Counted from the first letter of the stretch, positions 47,421-57,562 are shown. The stretch: DNA of 64,000 nt from an uncultured Methanobrevibacter sp. (GCA_900318035.1 ONJC01000001.1:1-64000); one strand, 5' to 3'. Numbers and translations are program-made. Notes: generated by a model from the letters alone, not told the origin.

Positions 47421-48728
47421 TCATTGGCCTACAACTCTTAAATCATGCACTAACAATTTAGGAATGATGAATGAGCCATATTGTTTAATTTCTGAGTTTA
47501 AACCTTCTACCTTTTTCATGATTTCAAAGATATTTCCGGAAATCATGGCTTTTTCAACAGGGTCGGTTAACTCACCATTTTCTATTTTAAATGCGTTGCT
47601 TGCTTCAACTGAGAAATCTCCTGAAATAGGATTTGCAGTATGGGCGCCTAAAACGCTGGTTGTCAGAACGCCTTTGTCAACCTCAGATAAGTCTTTCATT
47701 TCACTGAATTTAAACTCCAGATTGCTTGGACTGATCATAGGGGTTGTGATATATGACCCTCTAAATCCGTTGGATGTTGTTTCAACGTTTTGCTTATTTG
47801 CAGTGTAGATGTCGTAAATGAATGAGTTTAAAACACCTTCCTTAATCAAATCGGTTTTTTGAGAAACGCTTCCTTCTCCGTCACATTTTGTAGAATACAT
47901 TCCCTTTTCCAAAAGAGGATTGTCAATGATTGAAAGGGTTGGGTTGGCTATTTCCATGCCTATTTTATCCTTTAAAATGGATCTTCCACGTCTTACATTT
48001 TCACCGTCAAACGCTCCGATGAATGTTTGCAGGAGTCCTGTTGCAGCATAATAATCTAAAACTACATCATAATCATTTGTTTCAATCGGTTTGGTTTCCA
48101 ATGAGTTTTTAGCCAAATCACAAACTTCATTCGCTAACTTTTCACCGTCAATGTCAAAGAATCTTGATGACTGTGAATTGTATGCTGTTGCAATTTTGCC
48201 GTCTTTTTGAATGGTGACTGACAATCCTATTCCGAATCCTGTTCCTTCATTTTCAATTGAAACGTCATTGGAATTGATGATTAATGATCTGCCTTCACTT
48301 GCACTGAAGCCGGAACCGGTCACGTCACATCCGCTATCTGTTGCAGTTGAAATTACTGTTTTTAAAACTTCAACAGATTCATCAAGGTTCAGGTCGTTGA
48401 ATTTTTTGTCATAGACTTTTTTGACATCTCTGACTTTTTCAGTTTCTGAAAAAGCATAATTTTCATCGGTTTTATTCAGTTTTGTATTTTCAACCGCCTG
48501 ATTTGCAGTTTCGACTATCTTTTTCAGGTTTGATGTAAATGCAAACCCGATCTTATTGTCTTTAATGACTCTAATTCCAAGACCCAAATCTATTTCTTCC
48601 TTTGCGAAATTCAATTCGTCCTGTTTTGAGTCCAGTTCTATGAGTTTTGTTTCATCAATGTATATTTCGTAAGCATCACAATTATTTTCAATAGCCTTTT
48701 GGCCTTTTTCGGCTAGTTCGTATATCAT
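47421..48728 (-). CDS. TldD/PmbA-family protein, PmbA (TldE) type
   Basis: A 435-residue protein of the TldD/PmbA family, which forms a heterodimeric metalloprotease cleaving modified or unfolded peptides. It shows NPTLSIIDNPLLEKGMYSTKCDGEG in parts near 270-300, and SPSNLEFKFSE near 340. The HExxxH zinc motif of TldD is absent, so this is the PmbA/TldE partner. The matching TldD is not in the window. The ATG at 48728 follows GTGATAAT; the longer frame upstream is unlikely. Confidence 0.8.
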   Translation of the reverse strand: MIYELAEKGQKAIENNCDAYEIYIDETKLIELDSKQDELNFAKEEIDLGLGIRVIKDNKIGFAFTSNLKKIVETANQAVENTKLNKTDENYAFSETEKVRDVKKVYDKKFNDLNLDESVEVLKTVISTATDSGCDVTGSGFSASEGRSLIINSNDVSIENEGTGFGIGLSVTIQKDGKIATAYNSQSSRFFDIDGEKLANEVCDLAKNSLETKPIETNDYDVVLDYYAATGLLQTFIGAFDGENVRRGRSILKDKIGMEIANPTLSIIDNPLLEKGMYSTKCDGEGSVSQKTDLIKEGVLNSFIYDIYTANKQNVETTSNGFRGSYITTPMISPSNLEFKFSEMKDLSEVDKGVLTTSVLGAHTANPISGDFSVEASNAFKIENGELTDPVEKAMISGNIFEIMKKVEGLNSEIKQYGSFIIPKLLVHDLRVVGQ

Positions 48729-48735
48729 ATTATCA

Positions 48736-49440
48736 CTATAGTGCAAATTTTTCAATGGCTTCTGCCACTCCATCACCATACATTTTTTCACAGGTGTATG
48801 TGCTTATCTGCTTTAATTTGTCTTCCGCATTTCCGACGGCTATTTTGTAACCGGCCTCTTTGAGGAAGTCCTCATCATTTTCGCTGTCTCCGATTGCCAT
48901 TACATTTTCCATATTTATTCCGTTTCTCTCACATAAATATCTGAGTGAAGTTCCCTTATTCACTCTTTTATCAGTTACATGAAGTGCAAAACCGCTGTCA
49001 TAAATTTCAAGTTCGTCAAGGTATTTAAAGTCTTTAAGGGCTTCTTCCAAATCTTTTCTTGCAAGAGTTTTATAGAATACTGTTTCAGTCAGCCTGTACA
49101 TATTGTCATGGGAAGCATGAACGTCAAATTTCTTGCCTAATTTTTCCTTGAGGTGGGCTTCAGCAGATGTTACAAAGTCCCGTTCAACCAATGTTTCAAC
49201 GGCATTGTTGTTTTCTCCTTCCTTAAAGACAACACCTCCATTTTCACAAACGATTCCTCCGCTGCATCCGATAAGAACTTCTGCAGCATATGCGTAGTTT
49301 ACAACATTTCCTGTAACGATTATTGTAGGTATTCCCGCATCTTCCGCTTTTCTCAAAGCTTCAATTGCAGATATGCAAATTTTTCTTGTATCGTCCGTAA
49401 TTGTTCCGTCTATATCCACTGCTATTGCTTCTATTGTCAT
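48736..49440 (-). CDS. Phosphoglycolate phosphatase, archaeal HAD type
   Basis: A 234-residue HAD phosphatase. Motif I is AVDIDGTITDD near residue 7, motif II has IVTGN near 41, and motif III-IV has KGTSLRYL and GDSENDEDFL near 180. This matches the archaeal TA0175-type phosphoglycolate phosphatase family, though other sugar phosphates are possible. The start ATG follows hypD by one base and the stop leads directly into the TldD-family gene, giving a hypD-pgp-pmbA order on one strand. Confidence 0.85.
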   Translation of the reverse strand: MTIEAIAVDIDGTITDDTRKICISAIEALRKAEDAGIPTIIVTGNVVNYAYAAEVLIGCSGGIVCENGGVVFKEGENNNAVETLVERDFVTSAEAHLKEKLGKKFDVHASHDNMYRLTETVFYKTLARKDLEEALKDFKYLDELEIYDSGFALHVTDKRVNKGTSLRYLCERNGINMENVMAIGDSENDEDFLKEAGYKIAVGNAEDKLKQISTYTCEKMYGDGVAEAIEKFAL

Positions 49441-49441
49441 G

Positions 49442-50494
49442 TTATCCTCTTGAATATCTGTGTGCAATGTTGCATGTTCCTTCTTTACTTACCATACATG
49501 CTCCTATTGGGTGCAGCGGATTGCATGCTTTTCTGAATAGCTTGCAGTCTTCAGGTCTTGCAAGGCCTCTTAAAATCGGTCCGCAGATACATCCTTTAGG
49601 TGCTTCATTAACGTCCTTGACTTCAATGTCATATTTTTCACGAGCGTTAAAGTCTGCAAATTCGTCCTTTATTTCTAAAATTGAATTTGGTATTTTAGGA
49701 AATCCTCTCCATTCCCTTGAAGTCACATCAAACACCTGTTCTATCATATCTTGTGCAATGACGTTTCCCTCTTCCTTAACAGCTCTTTTGTATTCATTTT
49801 CAATTTTCGGTGTTTCATTGTGAATCTGTCTTAAAATCATATAAACTGACATCAGTATGTCCAGCGGGTTAAATCCAGCTACTGCCTGAGGTATTCCAAA
49901 GTCTGTTGAGAAATATTCGAAAGGTTTGGTTCCGATAATTGTACAGACATGTCCGGGCTGAATCAATGCATTCAGACTGGTTTCTCCGGAGTTAATTAAA
50001 AAATCGATTGCCGGAGGTATTAATCTGTGACATGAAAGGACTGAAAAGTTCTCAGGAGGGGTCGAAAGAAGTTCTGCAGCAGTTGTAGGGGCTGTGGTTT
50101 CAAAACCTGCTGATATGAATGCGACATCATTGTCCTCTTTTTCAGCTATTTCAATTGCTCTGTTGATGCCGTAAACTACTCTGACATCTCCTCCCTCTGC
50201 TTTGGCATCTGCAAGGGATCTTTCAGAACCCGGAACTCTCAGCATGTCACCGAAGGTTGTGATTGTAACTCCTCTGTCAATCAGTTCCAATGCTTCATCG
50301 ATTTCACGTGATGGCACAACACAAACCGGGCACCCCGGTCCTGCAATGATTTCTACTTCGTCAGGAAGCAGACTTCGTATTCCATTTTCCATTATTGTAT
50401 GTTCGTGAGAACCGCATACGTGCATTATCTTAACGGGTGTGGATAATTCATTTATTTTCTCTAATAACTTTTCTGACATATTTCTCATATTCAT
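49442..50494 (-). CDS. hypD: Hydrogenase maturation protein HypD
   Basis: A 350-residue iron-sulfur protein that helps place Fe(CN)2CO in [NiFe]-hydrogenases. MHVCGSHEHTI near residue 24 and GPGCPVCVVP near 53 are HypD motifs, with ETTAPTTA near 149 and the C-terminal CICGPILRG, CKLFRKAC cysteine set. The ATG at 50494 follows GGTGTT. The hydrogenase genes at the window start and MCR-linked genes show it belongs to a hydrogen-using methanogen. Confidence 0.95.
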   Translation of the reverse strand: MNMRNMSEKLLEKINELSTPVKIMHVCGSHEHTIMENGIRSLLPDEVEIIAGPGCPVCVVPSREIDEALELIDRGVTITTFGDMLRVPGSERSLADAKAEGGDVRVVYGINRAIEIAEKEDNDVAFISAGFETTAPTTAAELLSTPPENFSVLSCHRLIPPAIDFLINSGETSLNALIQPGHVCTIIGTKPFEYFSTDFGIPQAVAGFNPLDILMSVYMILRQIHNETPKIENEYKRAVKEEGNVIAQDMIEQVFDVTSREWRGFPKIPNSILEIKDEFADFNAREKYDIEVKDVNEAPKGCICGPILRGLARPEDCKLFRKACNPLHPIGACMVSKEGTCNIAHRYSRG

Positions 50495-50578
50495 ATAAAC
50501 ACCGAAGATTTAATATTGTATTATAGATATATTTAGTATAAGATTAATTATATTTTATTGTATTTTTAAGGGATAAAT

Positions 50579-52270
50579 ATGTTTAATAATAATATGATTC
50601 TGGTTGTTATTCCTGCAAGAGGGGGTTCAAAAGGGATTCCCCGCAAAAATTTAAGGCTTTTGGATAACAAACCTTTGATTTCTTATTCAATTGGGGTTGC
50701 CAAGGCATCCCAGTATGTTGATGATGTTGTTGTAACTACTGATGATTCTAAAATTGCATTGATAGCTGAAAAATTTGGAGCAAGTGTCATCAGACGTTCT
50801 GAAGGATTGTCCGGTGATGATATTCTATTGGACCCTGTGATCCATGATGCAATGATTCAGAAGGAAAAATTGGCTTTGGATGAATACGATATTGTAATTA
50901 CTCTGCAGCCCACATCTCCATTAATTAAAACCGCAACTTTGGATCAGGCTATTGAAAAATTTGAAGATTTTGGTATTGACAGTGTCATTTCCGTTGTTGA
51001 TGACAGGCACTTAAGCTGGGGATATGATGAGAACAATCAAAGATATTTCCCGAATTATATAGAAAGGCTTAATCGCGATGACCTGCCGAAATCATATAGG
51101 GAAACCGGTGCTATTTTAGCAACAAGACGATCTTTTGTTAAGGAAAATTCACGTTTGGGTTCCAATATAGATATTATTGAAATATCCCGTGAAGAAAGCG
51201 TAAATATTCAAACTTACGAAGATTGGTGGCGCGCTGAAAATTATTTAAAAAAGAAAAGAATAGCCATTGTAGTAAATGCATATGACGAGATTGGAACTGC
51301 GCATATTGACAGATGTCTGGCAATTGCCTCCAAGCTGGTATTCCATGAAGTGCTGTTTTTAATCGATGAACATTACCCGCTGGGTGTTGATATTGTAAAG
51401 GGATGCAATTATTCTTATAGGATTTATGAGGATTTGGGAGATTTATTCAGAATTTTAAAAGAATATAATACTCATATTGTTATAAATGATATTCTTGACA
51501 CTTCCGAAGAATATATTTCCAGTTTAAAACAGGAAGGTTATTTTGTTGTCAATTTTGAAGATTTGGGCGTGGGCAGCAATTTGGCCGATGTTGTCTTCGA
51601 TGATTTGTATGAGCATGATTTGGCCGAAAGAAATGTCTTCACAGGCCATAAATATTTTATTTTGGAAGATGAATTTTATTATCAGCCTGCAAAAATCATC
51701 ACGAATGAAGTAAAAAGGGTTTTAATTACTTTCGGAGAAAATGATCCATATAATTTCACAGAAAAAGTAATTGAAGCAATTTTAGCTACAAATTATGATG
51801 GCAGAATTGATGTTGTTGTAGGCTTGGGTTATGACCACCTGGAGGAGCTTATTTCCAGATATGAACCAAATCCATTAATTCAAATCTATCAGAATGTTTC
51901 AAACATAAGTGAATTCATGTTTAAAGCAGACATTATTTTCACCTCTTCAAGCAAGTCAATTTATGAAATCTGTTCAATAGGCATTCCAACGGTATGTCTG
52001 TGTAAGGATAGCAGGGAGGAATCCCACGTATTTGTAAACCGCAACAACGGATTCATCAATATGGGTCTTGGAGAGTTTATAGAAAAGCAGGAACTGATTG
52101 ACATTTTCATAAACCTTGTCAACGACATTGAATTAAGAAGGGATATGCATGAAAAAATGAAAGCCATCGATTTGAGATTCGGTTTTGAGAATATGGTGGC
52201 TGTTGTTGAAGAGGAATACAGGAAGTTCGAATTTAAAAAAAATATTGATAATCATGTTGGTCTTCAATAA
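50579..52270 (+). CDS. neuA: CMP-sialic-acid-type synthetase fused to PseG-like domain
   Basis: A 563-residue fusion. Residues 1-225 are a NeuA-type cytidylyltransferase with VIPARGGSKGIPRKNL near 10, TTDD near 58 and QPTSPL near 108. Residues 230-545 look like PseG, a glycosyltransferase-fold UDP-sugar hydrolase: GTAHIDRCLAIAS near 240, ITFGENDPYNFT near 383 and ADIIFTSSSKSIYEICSIGIPTV near 455-478. Such fusions make CMP-activated nonulosonic acids from UDP-sugars. The neuB-like gene overlaps its last codons. It may coat the cell with sialic-acid-like sugar, as suggested for gut Methanobrevibacter. Confidence 0.82.
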   Translation: MFNNNMILVVIPARGGSKGIPRKNLRLLDNKPLISYSIGVAKASQYVDDVVVTTDDSKIALIAEKFGASVIRRSEGLSGDDILLDPVIHDAMIQKEKLALDEYDIVITLQPTSPLIKTATLDQAIEKFEDFGIDSVISVVDDRHLSWGYDENNQRYFPNYIERLNRDDLPKSYRETGAILATRRSFVKENSRLGSNIDIIEISREESVNIQTYEDWWRAENYLKKKRIAIVVNAYDEIGTAHIDRCLAIASKLVFHEVLFLIDEHYPLGVDIVKGCNYSYRIYEDLGDLFRILKEYNTHIVINDILDTSEEYISSLKQEGYFVVNFEDLGVGSNLADVVFDDLYEHDLAERNVFTGHKYFILEDEFYYQPAKIITNEVKRVLITFGENDPYNFTEKVIEAILATNYDGRIDVVVGLGYDHLEELISRYEPNPLIQIYQNVSNISEFMFKADIIFTSSSKSIYEICSIGIPTVCLCKDSREESHVFVNRNNGFINMGLGEFIEKQELIDIFINLVNDIELRRDMHEKMKAIDLRFGFENMVAVVEEEYRKFEFKKNIDNHVGLQ

Positions 52271-53309
52271 AAAACCTTTTTTAATAGCAGACATTAGTAT
52301 TAATGTATTTGAATTTGCAGACAGGGAAAAAATTTCCTATATTGATTCTGCAAAATTTTTAATCGATGAAGCCAAATCCTGCGGAATTGATGCTGTAATG
52401 TTTCAGTCATATACTGCGGAAAATATTGTTTCAAGAGACGATTCGGCTTTTGAAAATTTGCCTGTCGATTCTCCTAATGCTTATTTTGATTCCATAAAAA
52501 AATATGATAAATTTGGTGTTGGTGATTATAAGACGCTGGCAGAGTACTGTGATGATATAGGCATGGTTTTTTTATCAACTCCTCATGATATGGAAGCTGC
52601 TGATTATTTGGATGAATTTATGAGTATCTTTCAGATTTCATCTTCTGATTTAACAAATATTCCGTTTATCAAACATGTGGCAAGTAAAAATAAACCTATA
52701 TTGCTTTCAACTGGCGGAGCAACATTGCTTGAAATCAAAAATGCCATTAAAACTATAGAGGATGTTTCCACATGCGATATTGTGATAATGCATTCGATTC
52801 TGTCATTTCCAACTGAATACGATGATGCAAATCTGCTGATGATTAAAGACTTGGTGCAGAATTTTCCCGATTATGAAATCGGATATTCCGACCATACAAG
52901 ACCGGACAGGAACATGATGGTTTTAACAACTGCCTTTAATTATGGGGCAACTGTTCTTGAAAAACATTTCACTTTTGACAAGGAATTGGACGGTTTGGAT
53001 TCCAGTTATGCAATGGATGCTGACGATGTCATTGCTTTTAAGAGAAATGTTCTGTTTTTATCTAAAATCAGCGGTCGCAAAAACAAACAGCCACTGATTT
53101 GTGAATCATTAACAATAAGAGAAACCAGAAAATCAGTTGTGGCCAAAAATTATATTGCAAAAGGCGATGTCATCGATGAATCTGATATTACATTTAAACG
53201 ACCCGGTACTGGAATTTCTCCATCCAGGGCTGAAGAAATAATTGGAAAAACAGCCGTAATGGATATCTCTAAAGATTCATTAATTACTTTTGAAATGCTA
53301 AAAAATTAA
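52254..53309 (+). CDS. neuB: NeuB-family nonulosonic acid synthase, divergent
   Basis: A 351-residue protein with a TIM-barrel NeuB domain and a C-terminal SAF domain (VAKNYIAKGDVIDESDITFKRPG in parts, about 283-310). NeuB joins PEP to an N-acetyl-mannosamine-type sugar. Retained marks are HSILSFPTEYDD near 178 and IGYSDHT near 205, carrying the metal His. The N-terminal IAEIGxNHNG segment reads IADISINVFEF instead, losing the usual NHNG, and GPDH reads LDSSY. The ATG at 52254 overlaps the previous gene by 17 bases. It is probably a synthase for a less common nonulosonic sugar. Confidence 0.75.
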   Translation: MLVFNKKPFLIADISINVFEFADREKISYIDSAKFLIDEAKSCGIDAVMFQSYTAENIVSRDDSAFENLPVDSPNAYFDSIKKYDKFGVGDYKTLAEYCDDIGMVFLSTPHDMEAADYLDEFMSIFQISSSDLTNIPFIKHVASKNKPILLSTGGATLLEIKNAIKTIEDVSTCDIVIMHSILSFPTEYDDANLLMIKDLVQNFPDYEIGYSDHTRPDRNMMVLTTAFNYGATVLEKHFTFDKELDGLDSSYAMDADDVIAFKRNVLFLSKISGRKNKQPLICESLTIRETRKSVVAKNYIAKGDVIDESDITFKRPGTGISPSRAEEIIGKTAVMDISKDSLITFEMLKN

Positions 53310-53318
53310 AAAAAGAAA

Positions 53319-54848
53319 TTAAATTTCTGAAGAGCAATCTGCAGAGTAGTTGTTAATTAAAACAGCACATTTGTCGATTGTTTCAGAATCTAATTTTATT
53401 GTACTTGTTTGGATTTTATTCAATAATTCTTCAATAAATAGGTCTTCATCTGTCAAAGGCATATTTATTACAACAACTTCGTTGTTAATGAATCCAACTA
53501 AAGGTTCAACAAAGCAATTTTTAATGTTGTTGTCATTGAGGAAATTAATCAGATCTTCTCCTAAACTTAAAGCTTTTTGTTTGACTTTATTGTCCTGAGA
53601 AAATTTGGCCTGTTTGGTAGTGTATCTAAATCTGCTTACATTTCCATCTGATGCTGGAACTTCTTCAAGTTTATCTTCGTCCAGTTCGCTGGATCCAATC
53701 AGATTTAAATTTTCATTTTCAGACTCCAATCTAAGTTTAGGACTGTATTTCTGTGAGATGAGTGCATAAATTCCAGTTGGACCTACAACCAAGTGATTGA
53801 TGCTTGACTTTGATGTAGGAGTTTTCACATTGTAGAACACATAAAATTCTTCAGGTAAACTTAACAAGTGTTCTCTGATAATTCTTGTTCTTATTTCAGT
53901 CTCTTTTATGTCTCTGGATTTATACAATCCATAACCTATGATAATTACTCCTATAAATAAAGCAACAATTCCAACACCACTATTGATTAGCAATATTTCA
54001 ATGATGCTTAGAATGAAAATAACTGCTCCGACAAGAAGGATGGTGGTATTTGAATCCATATCTGTTATGTCGAAGTCATCTTTACCTACATATCCCACTC
54101 CAGGTTCAGGTTCGGGAACACTAAGCTTTTCAATGAAACTTCCAAATGATCTTTCAGTAGGCTTGTTTTGGACATTATTTGGATAATATTCGTTCATTCC
54201 TTTGAAAAATTCATCTTTAAGATAATCTTTCAAAATATTATAATCATTGGTTTTTGGTATGGCGAATTCTCTTCCAAATTTTGTTAAAACGGCTTGAGGA
54301 ATTGTTGTTCTAGCAGTTCTAGAATTTTTTTCTTCTTCTTCCTTAAGCTCTTGCTCTTTTTTTTCATCTTCTGCAATTTCGAGCATGTGTTCTTCGGAGA
54401 AGAAGTTTTCTAATCTGTTAGTTATTGACTTGAAGGAGCGGGCATTATCATCTGTTAGTTCTTCTTCAGATGTTGGCTCTTGGGATGTTGGCTCTCTCTG
54501 GAAGCTTTTAACCTCTTTACGTCTTTCTTCAAGATAATTGTCCAATTCTTTATTCAAATCATCGTCTAAATATCTTAAAGAACCTCCGCAACTATCACAT
54601 TCATAATCAAGTATACTGTCGCTGCTTTTGATTTTAAATTTCAATCCGCAGTCTTCACATTGAACAATGTGGGAGTTATTATACTTAAATGAACTAATAA
54701 ATGAGGAACTGGAGCTATTTTCTTCATCAGAATATTCTTCCAAGTATTCCAAGTCACCTGCACATGAAGAACACTCGAATGTAGTGATGTCGTCATCATC
54801 ATCGAGCTGGTATTTTGCACCACAGTTCTTACAGCATACAACTTTCAT
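53319..54848 (-). CDS. Double zinc-ribbon membrane protein with NERD-like domain
   Basis: A 509-residue protein. Two zinc ribbons open it: CKNCG with CSSCAG (residues 6-32) and CEDCG with CDSCGG (about 62-92). A charged helical linker follows, then two membrane helices near 265-305. The C-terminal 180 residues have KSSINHLVVGPTGIYALISQ, the mark of the NERD nuclease-related fold, though the usual KG/D set is not clear. The ATG at 54848 follows GAGGATAAT. The domain order suggests a membrane-tethered nucleic-acid-binding protein; function unknown. Confidence 0.65.
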   Translation of the reverse strand: MKVVCCKNCGAKYQLDDDDDITTFECSSCAGDLEYLEEYSDEENSSSSSFISSFKYNNSHIVQCEDCGLKFKIKSSDSILDYECDSCGGSLRYLDDDLNKELDNYLEERRKEVKSFQREPTSQEPTSEEELTDDNARSFKSITNRLENFFSEEHMLEIAEDEKKEQELKEEEEKNSRTARTTIPQAVLTKFGREFAIPKTNDYNILKDYLKDEFFKGMNEYYPNNVQNKPTERSFGSFIEKLSVPEPEPGVGYVGKDDFDITDMDSNTTILLVGAVIFILSIIEILLINSGVGIVALFIGVIIIGYGLYKSRDIKETEIRTRIIREHLLSLPEEFYVFYNVKTPTSKSSINHLVVGPTGIYALISQKYSPKLRLESENENLNLIGSSELDEDKLEEVPASDGNVSRFRYTTKQAKFSQDNKVKQKALSLGEDLINFLNDNNIKNCFVEPLVGFINNEVVVINMPLTDEDLFIEELLNKIQTSTIKLDSETIDKCAVLINNYSADCSSEI

Positions 54849-54997
54849 ATTATCCTCTTTAAATTTCACTTATGTTATTACTTTTTTATTTTTTTTATTA
54901 TATATGTTTCTAATTAATCACATTTTGGGCATGTGAATCAATTTATTTCACATGCGATTTTCAATCAGGATTGTCTTTTTTCATTATTTAGTTTTAT

Positions 54998-56710
54998 TTA
55001 CTTTCCTTTATCGTAATAATACAAGTGCACTTCTCCATTTTGATATAGGTGGGTGTATGGTTCACCAATTGTTTTATTGTCTTTTGTAATGAAATATGAA
55101 ACATTATGCTTCACCATCTTGTCCGTAAAATTGGAGTCTTCCGATTCCTTTTCACATGACGTGATTCGTTTTTTCAATAGGAATGTCATGTCTCCTCCCC
55201 GGTCTGCCCAGATTGTCTTGTTCATGTAATCGGGGTCGTGTTCGGTCAGCCATGCTCCAACGGCTTTTTCTTCACTGGCTGCAGTAAAGAAATTTGGGTG
55301 CATCTGATTGTCGAAAGTGTGGGGTTCGTTTGAAAGTGAAAAGACGCCTAAACATAATAGGATTATGCAGACCAGTCCGATCGGCGCTATTATTTTGATT
55401 TTTTCAAAGTGTACATTTTCCGGTAATCTATCAAGAATCAATTCAATTGATAAAATCATGAAATATGCTGCGGCAGGCAGAATCGGCATGAAATATCTGT
55501 CTACCTTGACATGGTAATATGTAATGAAGAGGAAGTTAACAACCATCCAGTAAAACATTATGGAATCCAAATTGAAATCATCCATTTCAGCTTTATTCAA
55601 CAGTTTGTAAAGCGCCAATAGGGATATTGAGATGATAATTATTGAGGTAACTATTGATACGTTGAGATATGTTACGCGAAATGCTATCAGTGCGATGATG
55701 AATATTGCAAGTTTCAGTATTTTGTTTTCTTTTTTAAATATTTCCCTGTTTTTGCGGCTGAATAATTTTATAAGGTATAATATAATTCCAATTATTAAAA
55801 TTGCTATTAAAATGTTGGATATTATTGAAGGACGCCCTCCGATCCATCTTATTGGGGTGTTTAAAAATGTCCCAGGTTTCAGGGAGTATGGGATGAAACT
55901 CTTTGTTCCAAGATATATTGGAATATTGTTGATGTAGTATAATACGTTGTTTGGTGTGACAAGGGCGTTATATGTCGAATTCGTAATGTCGCTTCCTTGT
56001 GACACGAAAAACAGTCCGATGTTCAAATAGCTATAAATTCCAACAAATGCTGCAAATACCAATGCTCCCGCACCAACCCCTACGATTATGTCTTTTATAT
56101 TTGTTTTGATGTAATCTATAGGGTTGTCAACCATTAGGAACTGGATTAACATTACCGGAACCATTAATAAAACGGTATATCTTGTGAAAAATCCAAGCAT
56201 GATTAACGGGAAGGCAACGTAAAGGAACTTTGTGTTTTTTCTAAATGACAGTATCGTGAAATAGATTGCCCAGATTGACATGCACATTCCCGGAATGTCC
56301 AGCATTCCTTTTGTAACCCATACGATGACTAACGGAAATGTCACAAGAATCATCGAACCTGAAAAGCTTAAAACTTCATTAAATCTTAATCTCAAAAGGA
56401 AATACATTCCTAGCGCTGCAAATATGTAGAAGGAACTGCTTATGGCAATAATTGTAAAATCTGATATGAATCCCATTCTGAAAAATATCGAAGTTATCAT
56501 CGGAATCAGCGGAGACAGCCCCTGGGTACTTGTAAGGCCGATATCGTAGCCTGCATAAAATAGGGCGTTATTCAAATAGAAAAATACATCTCTTACATAA
56601 TAAACTCCGGCTTTCCCGTCTGTATTGAGCAATATAAATGTAATTGCAATAACTATGGCCAACAGGGAGGATATTGCAATCAAATCTTTTTTATGTTCTT
56701 TAAAATTCAT
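54998..56710 (-). CDS. ArnT/PMT-like membrane glycosyltransferase (GT39-like)
   Basis: A 570-residue polytopic membrane protein with about 12 helices. The first outer loop has YYVRDVFFYLNNALFYA near 35-52, where the Asp matches the catalytic loop of dolichyl-phosphate-sugar dependent transferases. The C-terminal 100 residues are soluble and likely extracellular. The family moves a sugar from a lipid carrier to proteins or lipids outside the cell. It lies ten bases after the UbiA-family prenyltransferase gene on the same strand. Confidence 0.72.
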   Translation of the reverse strand: MNFKEHKKDLIAISSLLAIVIAITFILLNTDGKAGVYYVRDVFFYLNNALFYAGYDIGLTSTQGLSPLIPMITSIFFRMGFISDFTIIAISSSFYIFAALGMYFLLRLRFNEVLSFSGSMILVTFPLVIVWVTKGMLDIPGMCMSIWAIYFTILSFRKNTKFLYVAFPLIMLGFFTRYTVLLMVPVMLIQFLMVDNPIDYIKTNIKDIIVGVGAGALVFAAFVGIYSYLNIGLFFVSQGSDITNSTYNALVTPNNVLYYINNIPIYLGTKSFIPYSLKPGTFLNTPIRWIGGRPSIISNILIAILIIGIILYLIKLFSRKNREIFKKENKILKLAIFIIALIAFRVTYLNVSIVTSIIIISISLLALYKLLNKAEMDDFNLDSIMFYWMVVNFLFITYYHVKVDRYFMPILPAAAYFMILSIELILDRLPENVHFEKIKIIAPIGLVCIILLCLGVFSLSNEPHTFDNQMHPNFFTAASEEKAVGAWLTEHDPDYMNKTIWADRGGDMTFLLKKRITSCEKESEDSNFTDKMVKHNVSYFITKDNKTIGEPYTHLYQNGEVHLYYYDKGK

Positions 56711-56719
56711 GTCTATCTC

Positions 56720-57562
56720 CTAAAATGATCCAAATATGAATGAAACAAATGCTACCAGCATTCCTATTTTCAGATACTTTGAAGCTTTTCCGGCTGTTTG
56801 TCTGTCCTGATTTCTAATAATCAATATTGCAGAGTATAGGAATAGAATTACTGCAATTGCAATAACGATTAAATAATAGAAGCCAAATATGTGATTGTAG
56901 TATAATAGTGGGCATAATGCACAGTCGATTATTATTAGAATGACTGCCAGTATTGCTGTTGGCTTTTCACCGTATAAGATAGGCAATGTCTTTGCACCTT
57001 CTGATTTGTCCCCTTCCATGTCTTCAATGTCTTTTATGAGTTCACGTGCTGTTGTCATTACAAATGCGAAAAATCCCAGATATATTGATGTTAATATTAT
57101 TGTTGGATTGTTTATTGCAAATCCTCCGAACACAAAGCCGAATCCGGTCATGAATCCCACAGTCAGATTTCCAATCAGGGGTGTTGATTTTAATTTGCAT
57201 GCATACAAATAAAGAACAACGTCCGCAATTAAAACGATGGCAAACGGAATCCAATTGCTGGTTAAAAAACTTATCAGGAATCCGCATATGGTTCCAAGTA
57301 AAAAAAGCAGATATCCGTAGTTTCGCCCTGCCTTAAGTGAAATCCTTCCGGAGGGAATTGGTCTTTCAGGCTTATTGATCAAATCAATATTATAATCAAA
57401 ATAGTCATTTATCACATTTCCTGCAGCAGTTTCAAAAAATACTGCAAGCATTGCAAGTATTATGGGTAGCGTAAAGCTTCTGTCAATTATAGCCACTAAA
57501 ACTATGGCTATTGCCCCCATTAATGCATTTCCTGGTCTCAATATCTCAATATATGGATTCAT
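56720..57562 (-). CDS. Digeranylgeranylglyceryl phosphate synthase (UbiA family)
   Basis: A 280-residue membrane prenyltransferase. NVINDYFDYNIDLINKPERPIPSG near residues 50-73 holds the first Asp-rich motif, and ELIKDIEDMEGDKSEGAKTLPI near 172-193 the second. This pattern matches archaeal DGGGP synthase, which adds the second geranylgeranyl chain in archaeal lipid synthesis. The gene has about eight helices and standard length. It is divergent from the inositol phosphate synthase gene, also a lipid enzyme, with 170 bases between. Confidence 0.88.
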   Translation of the reverse strand: MNPYIEILRPGNALMGAIAIVLVAIIDRSFTLPIILAMLAVFFETAAGNVINDYFDYNIDLINKPERPIPSGRISLKAGRNYGYLLFLLGTICGFLISFLTSNWIPFAIVLIADVVLYLYACKLKSTPLIGNLTVGFMTGFGFVFGGFAINNPTIILTSIYLGFFAFVMTTARELIKDIEDMEGDKSEGAKTLPILYGEKPTAILAVILIIIDCALCPLLYYNHIFGFYYLIVIAIAVILFLYSAILIIRNQDRQTAGKASKYLKIGMLVAFVSFIFGSF

